Shown here piece after piece: positions 43,341 through 54,230 of a stretch of 64,000 nt of DNA. Within the stretch, counting starts at the first letter, position 1. Every line of letters begins with the position of its first letter. A model generated the notes under the pieces. That model was not told where the DNA came from. It saw nothing but the letters and a program-made list of their open reading frames with translations, and did not search any database. Made by a program: the position numbers and the translations under genes. Location of the stretch: the NCBI RefSeq assembly GCF_038502225.1, contig NC_091378.1, forward strand, positions 4,012,425 through 4,076,424. The letters run 5' to 3'. Source of the DNA: Cherax quadricarinatus. Lineage: Eukaryota > Arthropoda > Malacostraca > Decapoda > Parastacidae.

Positions 43341-43425
43341 GTGAGTTGAGCACTATATATTCTGTAGGCCTGCGTAAACATTACATCCGGCTGATCCGGC
43401 ACTTGTAGGAGGAAGCTCTTGTCAC

Positions 43426-43664
43426 TTCCGGTCACTAAAAGCAGCATCTGGTGTAAATCTACCATTTCCGCTCACTACAAGCAGCATCTGGTGTAGATCT
43501 ACCACTTTCAGTCACTACAAGCAGTGTCTGGTGTAGATTTATCATTTCCGGCCACTACAAGCAGCGTCTGATGTAGATCTATCACTTCCGGTCACTGCTA
43601 GCAGTATCTGGTGTAAAGTTTCACTTCCGGTCACTACAAACAGCATCTGGAGCAGATTTATCAC
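43426..43664. repeat. 40-bp minisatellite
   Basis: Six units of TTCCGGTCACTACAAGCAGC then ATCTGGTGTAGATCTATCAC. Confidence 0.92.
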
Positions 43665-43789
43665 TGTACTTTCCACTTTTCCTTCAAAATAGATATTGAT
43701 TTTCCCCCTTCCTCCTTCCCCTATCCACTTCTCTAACCTTCCATTTTCCCCTTCCTGCCATGTGCTAAGCAGGCTCATTCCCCTCCCAT

Positions 43790-44188
43790 TTATCCGGAAA
43801 ATCTTGGAAGGAATGGTCCCAAATCTGCACACAGAAATCACTCCCTACGAAAGTAAAAGACTGGGCAGGCGATGCAAAATGCCGCCAATAAAAAGTAGGG
43901 GCGCCATTGGTACACTAAGGGAAAACACCCTAAGTGTCCGGGGCCCAAGACTGTTCAACAGCCTCCCATCAAGCATTAGGGGAATTGCCAATAAATCCCT
44001 GGCTGCCTTCAAGAGAGAGCTGGACAGATACCTAAAGTCAGTGCCGGATCAGCCGGGCTGTGGCTCGTACGTTGGACTGCGTGCGGCCAGCAGTAACAGC
44101 CTAGTTGATCAGGCCCTGATCCATCGGGGGGCCTGGTCATGGACCGGGCCGCGGGGGCGTTGATCCCCGGAATAACCTCCAGGTAACC
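43790..44188 (+). pseudogene. LINE-A C-terminal fragment
   Basis: An uninterrupted ~120-codon frame reads RKILEGMVPNLHTEITPY, SKRLGRRCKMPPIKSRG, SVRGPRLFNSLPSSIRG, FKRELDRYLKSVPDQPG and SYVGLRAASSNSLV, ending WSWTGPRGR. The complete 3' end follows (GGGGGCGTTGATCCCCGGAA). One of the least decayed copies. Flanking pyrimidine-rich sequence (CTTCCATTTTCCCC, CTTCCATTTCCC) recurs on both sides. Confidence 0.9.
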
Positions 44189-44419
44189 TCTTCCATTTCC
44201 CATTTCTCCCCTCATTAATGCCCTGTCATGGGACAAGACACACAAACATTGTCTCCAGACATATGCTAACTTAGCTTTTCTGTCCCCTCTTATCCTCGAT
44301 TATTTCCAGGTGGTAGTAACTCAAGTTCTGCTGGAATGAAACTTTTGAAGCTGTCGTAACTGCTGAATCTTGAGCGGGATGATTGACAATATCCTCATCG
44401 CACTACTGAAGTCTCCCAA

Positions 44420-44615
44420 CTCAGACTGTGTGGGTTATGTAGGGCAGCGGGCCACCACCAGCAACAGCCTGGTTGACCAGGCAAACACCAGGCGAGCCTG
44501 GCCCGTGGCCAGGCTTCGTTAATAGAAAAGCTCTCGGAACTTAACTGGCTTCGGGCAGTAGGTGTCTTGGACCTGCCTAGCATAGGCCGGTAGGCTTGCT
44601 AGGTAGGCCTGGGAA
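44420..44615. mobile_element. LINE-B 3' end then family E scrap
   Basis: GGCCACCACCAGCAACAGCC, TGGTTGACCAGGCAAACACC and CCTGGCCCGTGGCCAGGCTT. At 44563-44615 (minus) GGACCTGCCTAGCATAGGCC then GGTAGGCTTGC. Confidence 0.72.
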
Positions 44616-44889
44616 AACATAGCAGGGGTTTGGTTTCACTCTGTAACTATCATATAGAACAATATAGCAAACCACCAGTGATGTATCACGTTTTGCTGAA
44701 TAAAAAAAAAAAGGCCTAGAAGAGGCCGTGTTCACCCCGTGGGTAGTTGGTCTCATGCAAATTGCTTGCTTGCACTGCCCAATACACTCGCTCCTCGCTC
44801 AGGGTAGTGTAAAATAAGGTTTTCGCATGGGTATTTAATCCCATTTCTATTCCTCCCCCTCATGCATACCCCTGTCTACCTGTTGATTC

Positions 44890-45100
44890 CCGTGCCAGTG
44901 TGGTATGGTAGTTGAAATTCCTTTGATGTGGTGTGATGCTTGATTCCTCGAATTGATGTGGTATGGTTTAAATTCCTCTTGATGTGGTATATTTTAAATT
45001 TCTCTTGCTGTGGTATGGTGGTTGAAATTACTCTTGATGTGGTGTGGTGCTTGATTTCTCGAATTAATCTGATATGGTTGAAATTCCTCTTGATGTATAT
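44890..45100. repeat. ~35-bp degenerate minisatellite
   Basis: About six units of GTTGAAATTCCTCTTGATGT then GGTGTGGTGCTTGAT. Confidence 0.8.
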
Positions 45101-45155
45101 ACCTGGTGGGTGCTCGGGGGTCAGCGTCCCTGCGGCCCGGTCCATGACCGGGTTT
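45101..45155 (-). mobile_element. LINE-A 3' terminus, giant-satellite-like variant
   Basis: TACCTGGTGGGTGCTCGGGG then GTCAGCGTCCCTGCGGCCCG. CCTGGTGGGTGCTC is the same variant that is amplified at 54231-56880. Confidence 0.75.
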
Positions 45156-45486
45156 AAAGCCCTCTGATGTAGCATGGCAATTTAATTATATGTTAATTGT
45201 TTGTATTGGTTTGTAATTACGGTTCCTTTGCTGTTATTTAAATTGTGATTTTTTTTATTATTCTGTCGGGTTCTTTCAGTTGCCTTTCTCTTTAAAAAAT
45301 GTTTAAATAGCCTGAAGCTTTGGTTTTTCCCTTCCCTCGCCTCCCTTCACATACCCCTTCCCCTCCTACATTTCTTTCTTTCCCCTAATCCATGTTCCAC
45401 CTCAGATAGCCCTGTCCCACCTTCCACAACTCGCACTCACACCGCTTTCCACACTCCCAAAATACTCTTTCTCATACGTCTCCCCT
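45156..45486. other. no recognised feature
   Basis: AT-rich then C/T-rich; nothing identified. Confidence 0.5.
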
Positions 45487-45600
45487 TCCAACACTCATCC
45501 TTTCCCAACGCCTATCCTTTCCCAACGCCCATCCTTTTCCAACGCCCAGCCTTTCCCAACGCCCATCCTTTCCCAACACTCATCCTCTTCCGACACCCCA
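45487..45600. repeat. ~17-19 bp minisatellite
   Basis: About six units of CCTTTCCCAACGCCCAT, preceded and followed by diverged units. Confidence 0.82.
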
Positions 45601-45854
45601 CTTCTGTTCCTCCTTGCCACATCCCAGACCCCTTACACCGCCCCACAAGGAAGCAAGTTGCCAAGCCTTGATCATCAGCTTGTAATCAGCTTAGCAACAA
45701 TGCTGGGATATTGTTGGAATCTCTAATTGCATCCACAATTCTAACTCTGAGACAATAGTCATAAGGTTGACAACTTGACAAGCCAGAATCATGTTTTGCT
45801 ATACCTGTGGTATACCTCTGACTTGTTTCGGGAGTTTTTCTACGCTGACAGCAA

Positions 45855-45905
45855 CACAGTAAGTGTCCAGGGCCCAAGACTATTCAACAGCCTCCCACCA
45901 TGCGA
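45855..45905 (+). mobile_element. LINE-A internal scrap
   Basis: AGTAAGTGTCCAGGGCCCAA then GACTATTCAACAGCCTCCCA corresponds to the SVRGPKLFNSLPS codons. Confidence 0.75.
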
Positions 45906-45967
45906 GGATCCCCAGAATTTTTGATATTGCTCGATTGCTACCGCATTCAGTTCACACTTTAGGAAGT

Positions 45968-46175
45968 GTTTCCTTAAGACATCTGCTGTCCATGTTCACC
46001 TAGCAGTTAAATAGGTACTTGGGTGTTAGTCGATTGGTGTGGGTAGCATCCTGGGAATAAAATTGACCTAATTTGCCCGAAACGCTCAACATAACAAACG
46101 GCTTTCTATATAGTAGTATGTCATTGATGTCAGCTATGATCTGTATACCTTGTACATGTACTTGTAGAAATAAGG

Positions 46176-46211
<36 letters not shown>

Positions 46212-46220
46212 TTTATTTTT
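45968..46220 (+). mobile_element. SINE, A-type 3' module, head missing
   Basis: TTCACCTAGCAGTTAAATAG, GGGTGTTAGTCGATTGGTGT, TTGACCTAATTTGCCCGAAA and CTATATAGTAGTATGTCATT, then an (ATT)n tail at 46176-46220. Only a trace of the head remains. Confidence 0.82.
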
Positions 46221-46224
46221 ATAG

Positions 46225-46415
46225 AATCAGCCTGGCCCAGGACCTGGCTGCAGGTACAAGACAACTCTCGAAACTCATCAAAGGAAGCACTAAACTTGGG
46301 TTTTATACTACAGCTGGGAATAGGAGGTAATTAGCCTCCGATTCCTTGGATCAAGAGCCCTTCCCCAACATGTAGGCCTGCTGCAGTGCTCCTCACGTTC
46401 TTAAGAATAGAGTCA
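46225..46415 (+). repeat. LINE-B end, family D and family E scraps
   Basis: 46225-46282: CAGCCTGGCCCAGGACCTGG and CGAAACTCATCAAAGG. 46285-46365: AGCACTAAACTTGGGTTTTA and TTGGATCAAGAGCCC. 46370-46415 (minus): TAGGCCTGCTGCAGTGCTCC. Confidence 0.65.
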
Positions 46416-46489
46416 GGGAGAATTTTAAGAAGTTAGGTCAAGGCCTTAGGCCTGGCTGCTAGGGAAGACCACTTGAAACCGGATATAGG

Positions 46490-47065
46490 TTTATTTTTCA
46501 TAGGCCTACTCAACCCCTTCTCTATAACCTATTTTCCCGTCTCTCCCTTCTTCCTGCTTTCTTTACTCCCCCTCTCATTCCCCTCCCCTTCCCTCCCTAT
46601 CACCTTACTCACCTCTCATATCACTTTATTCCTTCCCCTTCCACTTCTCTCTCCTCCCCTCATTCCATTTCCCTTCCCCTCCTGTCCTCTCATATCCCCT
46701 CATTCATCCCCTCCGCCCCGCCCTACTACCCTCATTCCACCCTCCTCCCCGCCCTACTCTCCTCATTCCCCTCCCCTCCTGTCCTCTTATATCCCCTCAT
46801 TTCTCCTCCCCTCATTCCACTCCCCTCCTATCTCCCCTCATTCCTCCTTTCTCCTCCCCTCATTCCACTCCCCTCGTATATCCCCTCATTCCTCCTTTCT
46901 CCTCTCCTCATTCCACTCCCCTCTTATATCCCCTCATTCCTCCCTTCTCTACTCCCTCATTCCTCCCTTCTCTACTCCCCTCATTCCACTCCCCTCCTCT
47001 TGTCCTCTTATATCCCCTCATTCCTCCTTCTCTACTCCCCTCATTCCACTCCCCTCCTGCCCTCA
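46490..47065. repeat. C/T-rich tract with ~50-bp tandem units
   Basis: From about 46690, units containing TCCCCTCATTCCTCCTTTCT and CCTCATTCCACTCCCCTC repeat with length changes. The S/P-rich 201-codon frame is a product of this. Confidence 0.8.
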
Positions 47066-47107
47066 CATGGTAAAGTAATTTAAACCTATGAAATTTTCAG
47101 CCTCAGT

Positions 47108-48366
47108 TAGCGATCCTTTTAGTTACTGCTGTTCTTGTGAAGTTAGCGATCCTTTCAGTTACTGCTGTTCTTGTGGAGTTAGCGATCCTGTTAGTTACTA
47201 GTGTTCTTGTGGAGTTAGCGATCCTTTTAGTTACTGCTGTTCTTGTGAAGTTAGCGATCCTTTTAGCTACTGCTGTTCTTGTGAAGTTAGCGATCCTTTT
47301 AGCTACTGCTGTTCTTGTGAAGTTAGCGATCCTTTCAGTTACTGCTGTTCTTGTGGAGTTAGCGATCCTGTTAGTTACTATTCTTGTGGAGTTAGCGATC
47401 CTTTTAGTTACTGCTGTTCTTGTGAAGTTAGCGATCCTTTTAGTTACTGCTGTTCTTGTGAAGTTAGCGATCCTTTTAGCTACTGCTGTTCTTGTGAAGT
47501 TAGCGATCCTTTCAGTTACTGCTATTCTTGTGGAGTTAGCGATCCTGTTAGTTACTACTGTTCTTGTGGAGTTAGCGATCCTTTTAGTTACTGCTGTTCT
47601 TTTGGAGTTAGCTATCCTTTTAGTTACTGCTGTTGTGGAGTTAGCGATCCTTTTAGTTACTAGTGTTCTTGTGGAGTTATCGATCATTTTAGTTACTACT
47701 GTTCTTGTGGAGTTTGCGATCCTTTTAGTTACTACTGTTCTTGTGGAGTTTGCGATCCTTTTAGTTATTACTGTTCTTGTGGAGTTAGCGATAATTTTAG
47801 TTGCTACTGTTCTTGTGGAGTTTGCGATCCTTTTAGTTACTACTGTTCTTGTGGAGTTTGCGATCCTTTTAGTTACTACTGTTCTTGTGGAGTTTGCGAT
47901 CCTTTTAGTTACTACTGTTCTTGTGGAGTTTGCGATCCTTTTAGTTACTACTGTTCTTGTGGAGTTTGCGATCCTTTTAGTTACTACTGTTCTTGTGGAG
48001 TCTGCGATCCTTTTAGTTACTACTGTTCTTGTGGAGTTTGCGATCCTTTTAGTTACTACTGTTCTTGTGGAGTTTGCGATCCTTTTAGTTACTACTGTTC
48101 TTGTGGAGTTTGCGATCCTTTTAGTTACTACTGTTCTTGTGGAGTTTGCGATCCTTTTAGTTACTACTGTTCTTGTGGAGTTTGCGATCCTTTTAGTTAC
48201 TACTGTTCTTGTGGAGTTTGCGATCCTTTTAGTTACTACTGTTCTTGTGGAGTTTGCGATCCTTTTAGTTACTGCTGTTCTTGTGGAGTTTGCGATCCTT
48301 TTAGTTACTACTGTTCTTGTGGAGTTTGCGATCCTTTTAGTTACTACTGTTCTTGTGGAGTTAGCA
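47108..48366. repeat. 36-bp minisatellite, ~35 units
   Basis: Unit TTAGCGATCCTTTTAGTTAC then TGCTGTTCTTGTGGAG. Frames stay open on both strands (479 and 425 codons, LLVTTVLVEFAI- and ANSTRTVVTKRI-like) because the period is a multiple of three. Left units vary (GTGAAG/GTGGAG, AGCTAC, one short unit). Right units from about 47820 are almost uniform with TTTGCGATCC and TACTACTG. Confidence 0.96.
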
Positions 48367-48842
48367 TACAGAATAAACACTTCTTCCTTCTTTCTCTTCT
48401 CTCTCTCTGCTGCTTCCTTCCTTTCCTCGTTTTCTAACTGTTATTCCTTTGCCTTTTTCTCATTTCCTTATCTTCCTATTTCTCTTCTTTCTTTTCCTCT
48501 TATTAATTGCCTCTCTTTTTTCCCTCCTAGATTCATCCTCTTCCTGCACTTGCTTCCTCCATCACTGTGGTGTTGAATGTTGCTTGTGGTAATGGCGCTT
48601 CACCTAAATTAGTCAGGTGTCTTGTGGTGAGGCAGGTGACATATATAAGGAGGAGGAGAAGTAGGAGGTAGTGGAAGAGAAGGAGGATGAGGTGGAGGTG
48701 GAGTGGAGGCAGAAGATGGATCACTGAGAGATAAAGTGGCGTCAGTGAAGGAGGGAGAGAGAGACAGGCATCACCACTACCACCTTGTGTGAAAGTTCTG
48801 TTACATTATAACTATTATTACTGCCACCACTATTACCAGTCA
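48367..48842. other. no recognised gene
   Basis: C/T-rich, then purine-rich near 48640-48760. No recognised gene. Confidence 0.5.
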
Positions 48843-49600
48843 TCAGTGCTAGTACTACCACCAGTACTAGTACTATCACCATCACCAGTACTAGTACTAT
48901 CACCATCACCAGTACTAGTACTATCACCATCACCAGTACTAGTACTATCACCATCACCAGTACTAGTACTATCCCCATCACCAGTACTAGTACTATCACC
49001 ATCACCAGTCATCAGTGCTAGTACTACCAGCACAGTCATCAGTGCTAGTACTACCAGCACAGTCATCAGTGCTAGTACTACCAGCACAGTCATCAGTGCT
49101 AGTACTACCAGCACAGTCATCAGTACTAGTACTACCAGCAGTCATCAGTACTAGTACTACCAGCACAGTCATCAGTACTAGTACTACCAGCACAGTCATC
49201 AGTACTAGTACTACCAGCACAGTCATCAGTACTAGTACTACCAGCACAGTCATCAGTACTAGTACTACCAGCACAGTCATCAGTACTAGTACTACCAGCA
49301 CAGTCATCAGTACTAGTACTACCAGCACAGTCATCAGTACTAGTACTACCAGCACAGTCATCAGTACTAGTACTACCACCATCACCAGTACTAGTACTAC
49401 CACCATCACCAGTACTAGTACTACCACCATCACCAGTACTAGTACTATCACCATCACCAGTCATCAGTGCTAGTAGTACTACCATCACCAGTCATCAGTA
49501 CTAGTACTACCAACAGTCATCAGTACTAGTACTACCAACAGTCATCAGTACTAGTACTACCAACAGTCATCAGTACTAGTACTACCAACAGTCATCAGTG
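48843..49600. repeat. AGTACTAGTACT minisatellite with several unit types
   Basis: All units contain AGTACTAGTACTA or AGTGCTAGTACTA. Linkers are TCACCATCACC (24-bp unit, left and near 49380-49460), CCAGCACAGTCATC (27 bp, middle) and CCAACAGTCATC (right). Both strands are open. Confidence 0.95.
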
Positions 49601-50017
49601 CTGGTAGTGGTATAATCAGAGGGTGGTGGGAGCTTTAGCTGGTTGAAGATCTCTCTTAGTCTCCAGGGTGTCTTTAAGTCTCCCCTCTCCCCCCCCCCCC
49701 GTCTCTGCTATCTTACTATCTCCCCGGTATCATCTCCCCCTCTTCCTATCTCCCCTCTCCCTCATTCCTCCCTCTTGCTATTCCCCTCGTTTACCCTCCA
49801 TTTGTGCTTCCTACTCAGGCCTTTGAGATCTGGTAAGAGTTATCTAAGAGGTAACCCCTAGATACCAGTCACAGGCATTGCTGCGAGGGAAAAGGGATGA
49901 GGGGTAAAGGGCATCTCAGCCTTCCCCTTTACACTTTTAGCCTTTAAGGGCGAGTGGGTCTCCAGCAGTAACAGCTTGGTTGACCCACACACACAGTGGA
50001 GGCACGATCCATACATA
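49601..50017. other. no gene; C run
   Basis: A C run at ~49690-49700 in a C/T-rich stretch. A LINE-type scrap CAGCAGTAACAGCTTGGTTG lies near 49963. Confidence 0.5.
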
Positions 50018-50136
50018 GCATTAAGACGAGGTACGATAAGGCTCTTCGAGCAGGGAGAGAGTGGACCTAGTAGCGATGAGTAAAGAGGGGTCAGGAGCTG
50101 TGAATCGACCCCCCGCAACCACAAACAAATAGGTGA

Positions 50137-50176
<40 letters not shown>

Positions 50177-50179
50177 AAA

Positions 50180-50213
<34 letters not shown>
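50018..50213 (-). repeat. repeat family F plus (AC)n
   Basis: TAAGGCTCTTCGAGCAGGGA, GAGCTGTGAATCGACCCCCC and ACCACAAACAAATAGGTGAG run into an AC tract at 50140-50213, the same join (on the opposite strand) as at 43213. Confidence 0.8.
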
Positions 50214-50215
<2 letters not shown>

Positions 50216-50378
50216 ACAATAGCAAGTGCTCCAACACATTACCTGCAGCATAGGGTGGGTTGCCCTGTACCAACACGGATGTAGGCAGCAACACGAACCC
50301 GCATCGTAACACTACCCGCTTTCCGTTGTGCTTCATTGCTTGCTCCTGTTTACTAACACTGACGGAAGGCCAGGCAGG

Positions 50379-50504
<126 letters not shown>

Positions 50505-50510
50505 CCATAC

Positions 50511-50606
50511 ATGGTTCGTACGTTGGATTATGTGCCGCCAGCAGTAACAGCTTGGTTGATCAGGACCAGGCCACGAGAGTGTTGACCCCCGGAACAACCT
50601 CCGGGC
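50511..50606 (+). mobile_element. LINE-A 3' end with internal deletion
   Basis: TGGTTCGTACGTTGGATTAT, CAGTAACAGCTTGGTTGATC, then a jump to GACCAGGCCACGAGAGTGTT and ACCCCCGGAACAACCTCCGG. Confidence 0.8.
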
Positions 50607-51264
50607 AGGTGGTAGCTGGTTGTGTGGTGGCCGGTAGTTTGGTAGTTAATAATGCTGTAGCTAATGGTGTGGTAGCTGGTAGTTTGGTGTGGGGGGGCGT
50701 AGTAGGCCTAGTGATGAAGGCAGGAATGCAGGGAGTGGGAGAGGCCTATCACACTGCTTGGTCCATTCGAGTAATTCAGAGGGGAGAAATTGGAGTTGCC
50801 GGCGTATGAATAATCTCCGGAAGTGTTTCCCAACAAGAACTTACAAGAATAAACAATATCTCGGAAGATTTCCTCTTATATATCGTTTGGTCTCTGCTAC
50901 ACAAGACATGATAATCTCCGCAGAAATAGGGCTACCAGCTCCTCAGTTCCCAGAAATTTGGGCCAAATTGGAACTCGTTCAGGAAATAGTGTCGCTTCCC
51001 ACACACATCGAAGCTCAACTTGTTTCTACATATGATGTTGGCGAGGAAACGATTCATAGCACCAGCGACCCGATGTGCGAGACTCCTATGTCTTAATGTA
51101 GAGTTTTCGTCGCTAAGGGTTGGTTGGAGAGGCATTCTCTTGCCTCCTGAGTGTAATTTGTTAAGTACACGCTCCCTGGTGCGCGGCTGGAGAATTTTTT
51201 CCTGTGCAGTGTTTGTGTGCGTTTTATTGATAACATTATAGCGGGGCGCTGAAGCCTTCGTTGT
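50607..51264. other. no recognised gene; GTGGTAGCTGGT repeat
   Basis: 50610-50690 has three GTGGTAGCTGGT-like units. A 135-codon frame at 50689-51096 shows no domain I recognise. Confidence 0.45.
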
Positions 51265-51760
51265 CTGCTGGTGGTAGTGTGTTGTGTTGTTGTTGATGTG
51301 CTGTGGTGTTTTCTATATTGTGGTGGTTGTGGTAGTGGTGTGGTGCTGGTGTTGTGGTAGTGTGTTGTGTTGTGTTTGTATTGTGGTAGTGTTTGGTGTT
51401 GTTGGAATGGTGTTTGTATTGTGGTGGTTGTGGTAGTGGTGTGTAATGCTGGTGTTGTGGTAGTGTGTTGTGTTTGTATTGTGGTAATGTTTGGTGTTGT
51501 TGGAATGGTGTTTGTATTGTTGTGGTAGTGGTGTGGTGCTGGTGTTGTGGTAGTGTGTTGTGTTTGTATTGTGGCAATGTTTGGTGTTGTTGGAATGGTG
51601 TTTGTATTGTGGTGGTTGTGGTAGTGGTGTGGTGCTGGTGTTGTGGTAGTGTGTTGTGTTTGTATTGTGGTAATGTTTGGTGTTGTTGGAATGGTGTTTG
51701 TATTGTGGTGGTTGTGGTGTGGTGCTGGTGTTGTGGTAGTGTGTTGTGTTATTGATGTCG
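51265..51760. repeat. ~96-bp GT-rich minisatellite
   Basis: Four to five units, each with GGTAGTGTGTTGTGTTTGTA, TTGTGGTAATGTTTGGTGTT and GGTGGTTGTGGTAGTGGTGT. Smaller GTGGT repeats lie within the unit. Confidence 0.9.
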
Positions 51761-51974
51761 TGAGGTGTTTGTATTTTGTTAGTTGTGGTGGTGTGTAGTG
51801 CTGGTGTTTTGATGGTATGAAGTGTTGGTGTGGTGGTTTAAAGTGGTGTTAGAATTGCATGGTTGTAGTGTAACCTTGTGGTGATATGGTGTTGTGGCGC
51901 CATATTATTGGTATGGGGTAGTGTTGCTGTGGTGTCATGTAATTGTTGGTGGTGTTGGTGCTGTGAGTCTTTAA

Positions 51975-52120
51975 TAAGAAATTAGACAAGTATTTTCACC
52001 AGGTGCCAGATCAACCAGGCTGTGATGGATATGTTGGTCAGCAGACCACCACCATCAACAGCCTGGTTAACCAGGCAGGCACCCCACGAGTACAGAAACT
52101 CTCGAAACTCATCAAAGGAA
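51975..52120 (+). mobile_element. LINE-B 3' end
   Basis: Encodes YFHQVPDQPGCDGYVGQQ then TTTINSLVNQAGTP, ending CTCGAAACTCATCAAAGG. Clearest view of the LINE-B C-terminus. Confidence 0.82.
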
Positions 52121-52332
52121 AAGACAGGCTACTTAATAACAGAACTTTATCAAGAATCGATTTGCTAAACCTGTATAAAGAGCGAAACATTATTCAAAGA
52201 CAGTCTTGTTCCCAGATTTGTTTTTGCTTGGCTAGTGTCGACAATATTCTGTTTGCGTCTGTAAAATATTTTTATGGTAATGAAGATTGTAAAGTCTTAT
52301 GAAGTCGATTTAGCCTAAATTTCCTTATTGCA

Positions 52333-52535
52333 GGAAGATACATCACAATCTGCACTTGCAAAATTCTTCAGAGAATTATCCCATATCTGAGCATCGAAAT
52401 CACTACCTACAGAAACAAGGAGGCACAATAGACGGTATAAAATATCACCAGAGAATACCAGTCTTGTAAGTCGCAGTAACAGTGTGTAGATTTTGGGGGT
52501 CAACGCCCCCGCGGCCAGGTCCATGACCAGGGTAG
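52333..52535. mobile_element. LINE-A-like relics, plus then minus
   Basis: 52333-52425 (plus): RYITICTCKILQRIIPYL then SIEITTYRNKEA, eroded from RYIIIYTWKILEGMVPNLHTEITPYESK. 52490-52535 (minus): TTTGGGGGTCAACGCCCCCG and GCCAGGTCCATGACC. Confidence 0.75.
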
Positions 52536-52981
52536 AAGAACTCTCGAAAATAGTTACAGGTATGCCACAGGTCAGCTCTACGGGGCGAATCACCGTAACA
52601 GCAGCTTATAATGAATGTATAACACTTGTAACAGCGAGCCTTTAGCTAGATAACTTTTCGGCCAATTTAAGGCGAAACGTTTTCCTACGACCCTCGTCGG
52701 GAGAAATTTTCTCCATTTCTGATGGAAAACAAAACACTACGTCAAGTGGTTTACCATTTACATAACTTTATATACTTTTATTATAAGTTATTACGTGGTC
52801 TGTTTTTTGAGGCTTCCAGGTTGTGTACATTGCTGTCAGCGTCACGGAAAGTGCTTCGTAATTGACGTTGTTTATCGTTGTGGCTTGTGTGAAGTTTGGT
52901 TCCCCGGCCGCTGGTGGCCGCCACTACTGATGTCTTCCCTCGTTATGCTTCACGGGTGAATGTACGGCAGATTGGAACCTC
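52536..52981. other. no gene; one hammerhead-like relic
   Basis: GGCGAAACGTTTTCC at ~52671-52685 resembles the 3' box of the ribozyme-like motifs, but no credible core lies upstream. Confidence 0.45.
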
Positions 52982-53163
52982 TGTAGGTGCGGTGGAGCCT
53001 TGGGAGGTGCGGTGCAGCTTTGTGTGGTGTGGTGGTGGTATGTTGCTGGTGGAACCCTTGGAGGTGTGGAGTCTTGGGTGAGTTTGGAATGTTGCGAGAC
53101 CTTTGCAGGTGTGTTAGAACCTTAAGAGATGTGGTGATCTTCGCGGGTGTGGTAGAACCCTAG
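52982..53163. repeat. ~30-bp degenerate G-rich repeat
   Basis: Units around GGTGTGGTGGAACCTTGGGA with many changes. Confidence 0.65.
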
Positions 53164-53167
53164 CTGT

Positions 53168-53295
53168 GATGAACATGTGGGGCAGCGGGCATCCAACAGC
53201 AACAGCCTAGTTGACCAGGCTAGCACCAGACGAGCCTGGCCCTTGGCCGGGCTCCGAGAGTAATAAGACTCTCGAAACTCATCAAAGGTAATTTT
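53168..53295 (+). mobile_element. LINE-B 3' end
   Basis: CAACAGCAACAGCCTAGTTG, CCTGGCCCTTGGCCGGGCTC and TCTCGAAACTCATCAAAGG. Confidence 0.8.
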
Positions 53296-53329
53296 GCAGA
53301 AGTAGTGTTTATTTTAATATACTCTTAGG

Positions 53330-53945
53330 TTAGGGCTGTATACTAAAGACATCCAGGGGTCTCCTGGCTATTCCTCTTCTGCATTAAAGAGAGTTATGGA
53401 AAGCATATATTTGGAGTCCTCTTACTTTACTCATGGCTCCTCTTGTTTTTCGTTGAGGGTATTATGTACCCTCTCCCAAGCCTCCATCTCTGAAAGTCAA
53501 GCCGGGCTAACCGTTTTCGCTGAATCTCTTCATAGATATCAGTTTGCTCACACTCCAACAGCATGTCAGGCCGTAACAAAAAGCTTGTTTCCACTCCGCC
53601 TGGATGTTAAAGCCCACTTGGTCTTTTAGGGAGTATTTTCGGTGAGCAGATTTGGGTCCAATCCCTCAAGAATATGATGTATCTTTCTTGCCTAGGTTCT
53701 AAGAGGTACAGTTTGAGATGTATTATTCCTGATAATTGAGGTGCTGAAGTAATTATTTATGAGCAGGGAAGTTATTTGTACATTCTCTAATTATGCAATT
53801 TCAACTGCCTTAACAGAGACTGTTAGTGTACAGCATTGTTCCAGTCTAGAGATAACAAGAGATGGAGTACTACATTGGCTTGGCATTTCGTATTTTGAAC
53901 CTTCTAGTTATCCGACCTATTATTTTACCAGCGTTTGTGATAGTA
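53330..53945 (-). pseudogene. old LINE-A-like relic
   Basis: Follows the LINE-A 3' order with heavy divergence: CATCCAGGGGTCTCCTGGCT, GAGCAGATTTGGGTCCAATC, TATGATGTATCTTTCTTGCC, GTACATTCTCTAATTATGCA, TGGCTTGGCATTTCG and CTAGTTATCCGACCTATTAT. Coding capacity is lost. Dates the family as having both old and young members. Confidence 0.78.
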
Positions 53946-53971
53946 CGGTAACAGTTAAAGGACCCCAATGG

Positions 53972-54095
53972 AAATAAGTCACTCTGACTTTTTTGGGTTA
54001 TCCCAGGTTCTCTGCACATATGCTGCTATGTATGATAGTTGTATGTAATTGTATTTGTGTATATCTGAATAAACTTACTAACAGTTATCATTATT
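53972..54095 (+). mobile_element. B-module SINE fragment
   Basis: GGACCCCAATGGAAATAAGT, CTTTTTTGGGTTATCCCAGG, TGCTGCTATGTATGATAGTT and CTGAATAAACTTACTA. It starts exactly where the old LINE relic ends. Confidence 0.75.
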
Positions 54096-54230
54096 ATATT
54101 CATCTCCTGTGTGGGTTTGGCATTTGTTGTCGAATATAATAATAATATACTACGTTCCAGTTTTTAATTATTCAATTTTAACGTGGCTGGGTAACTTCAA
54201 TTTTGCCTCGCTGAACATCATATCACCTTG

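Noticed and set aside
47103..48576. Hydrophobic 479-codon frame that looks like repeated membrane segments
   Set aside because: 36-bp minisatellite with the opposite strand equally open; no evidence of a gene.
52650..52695. Additional hammerhead motif (GGCGAAACGTTTTCC)
   Set aside because: Upstream sequence cannot form convincing stems I and II.
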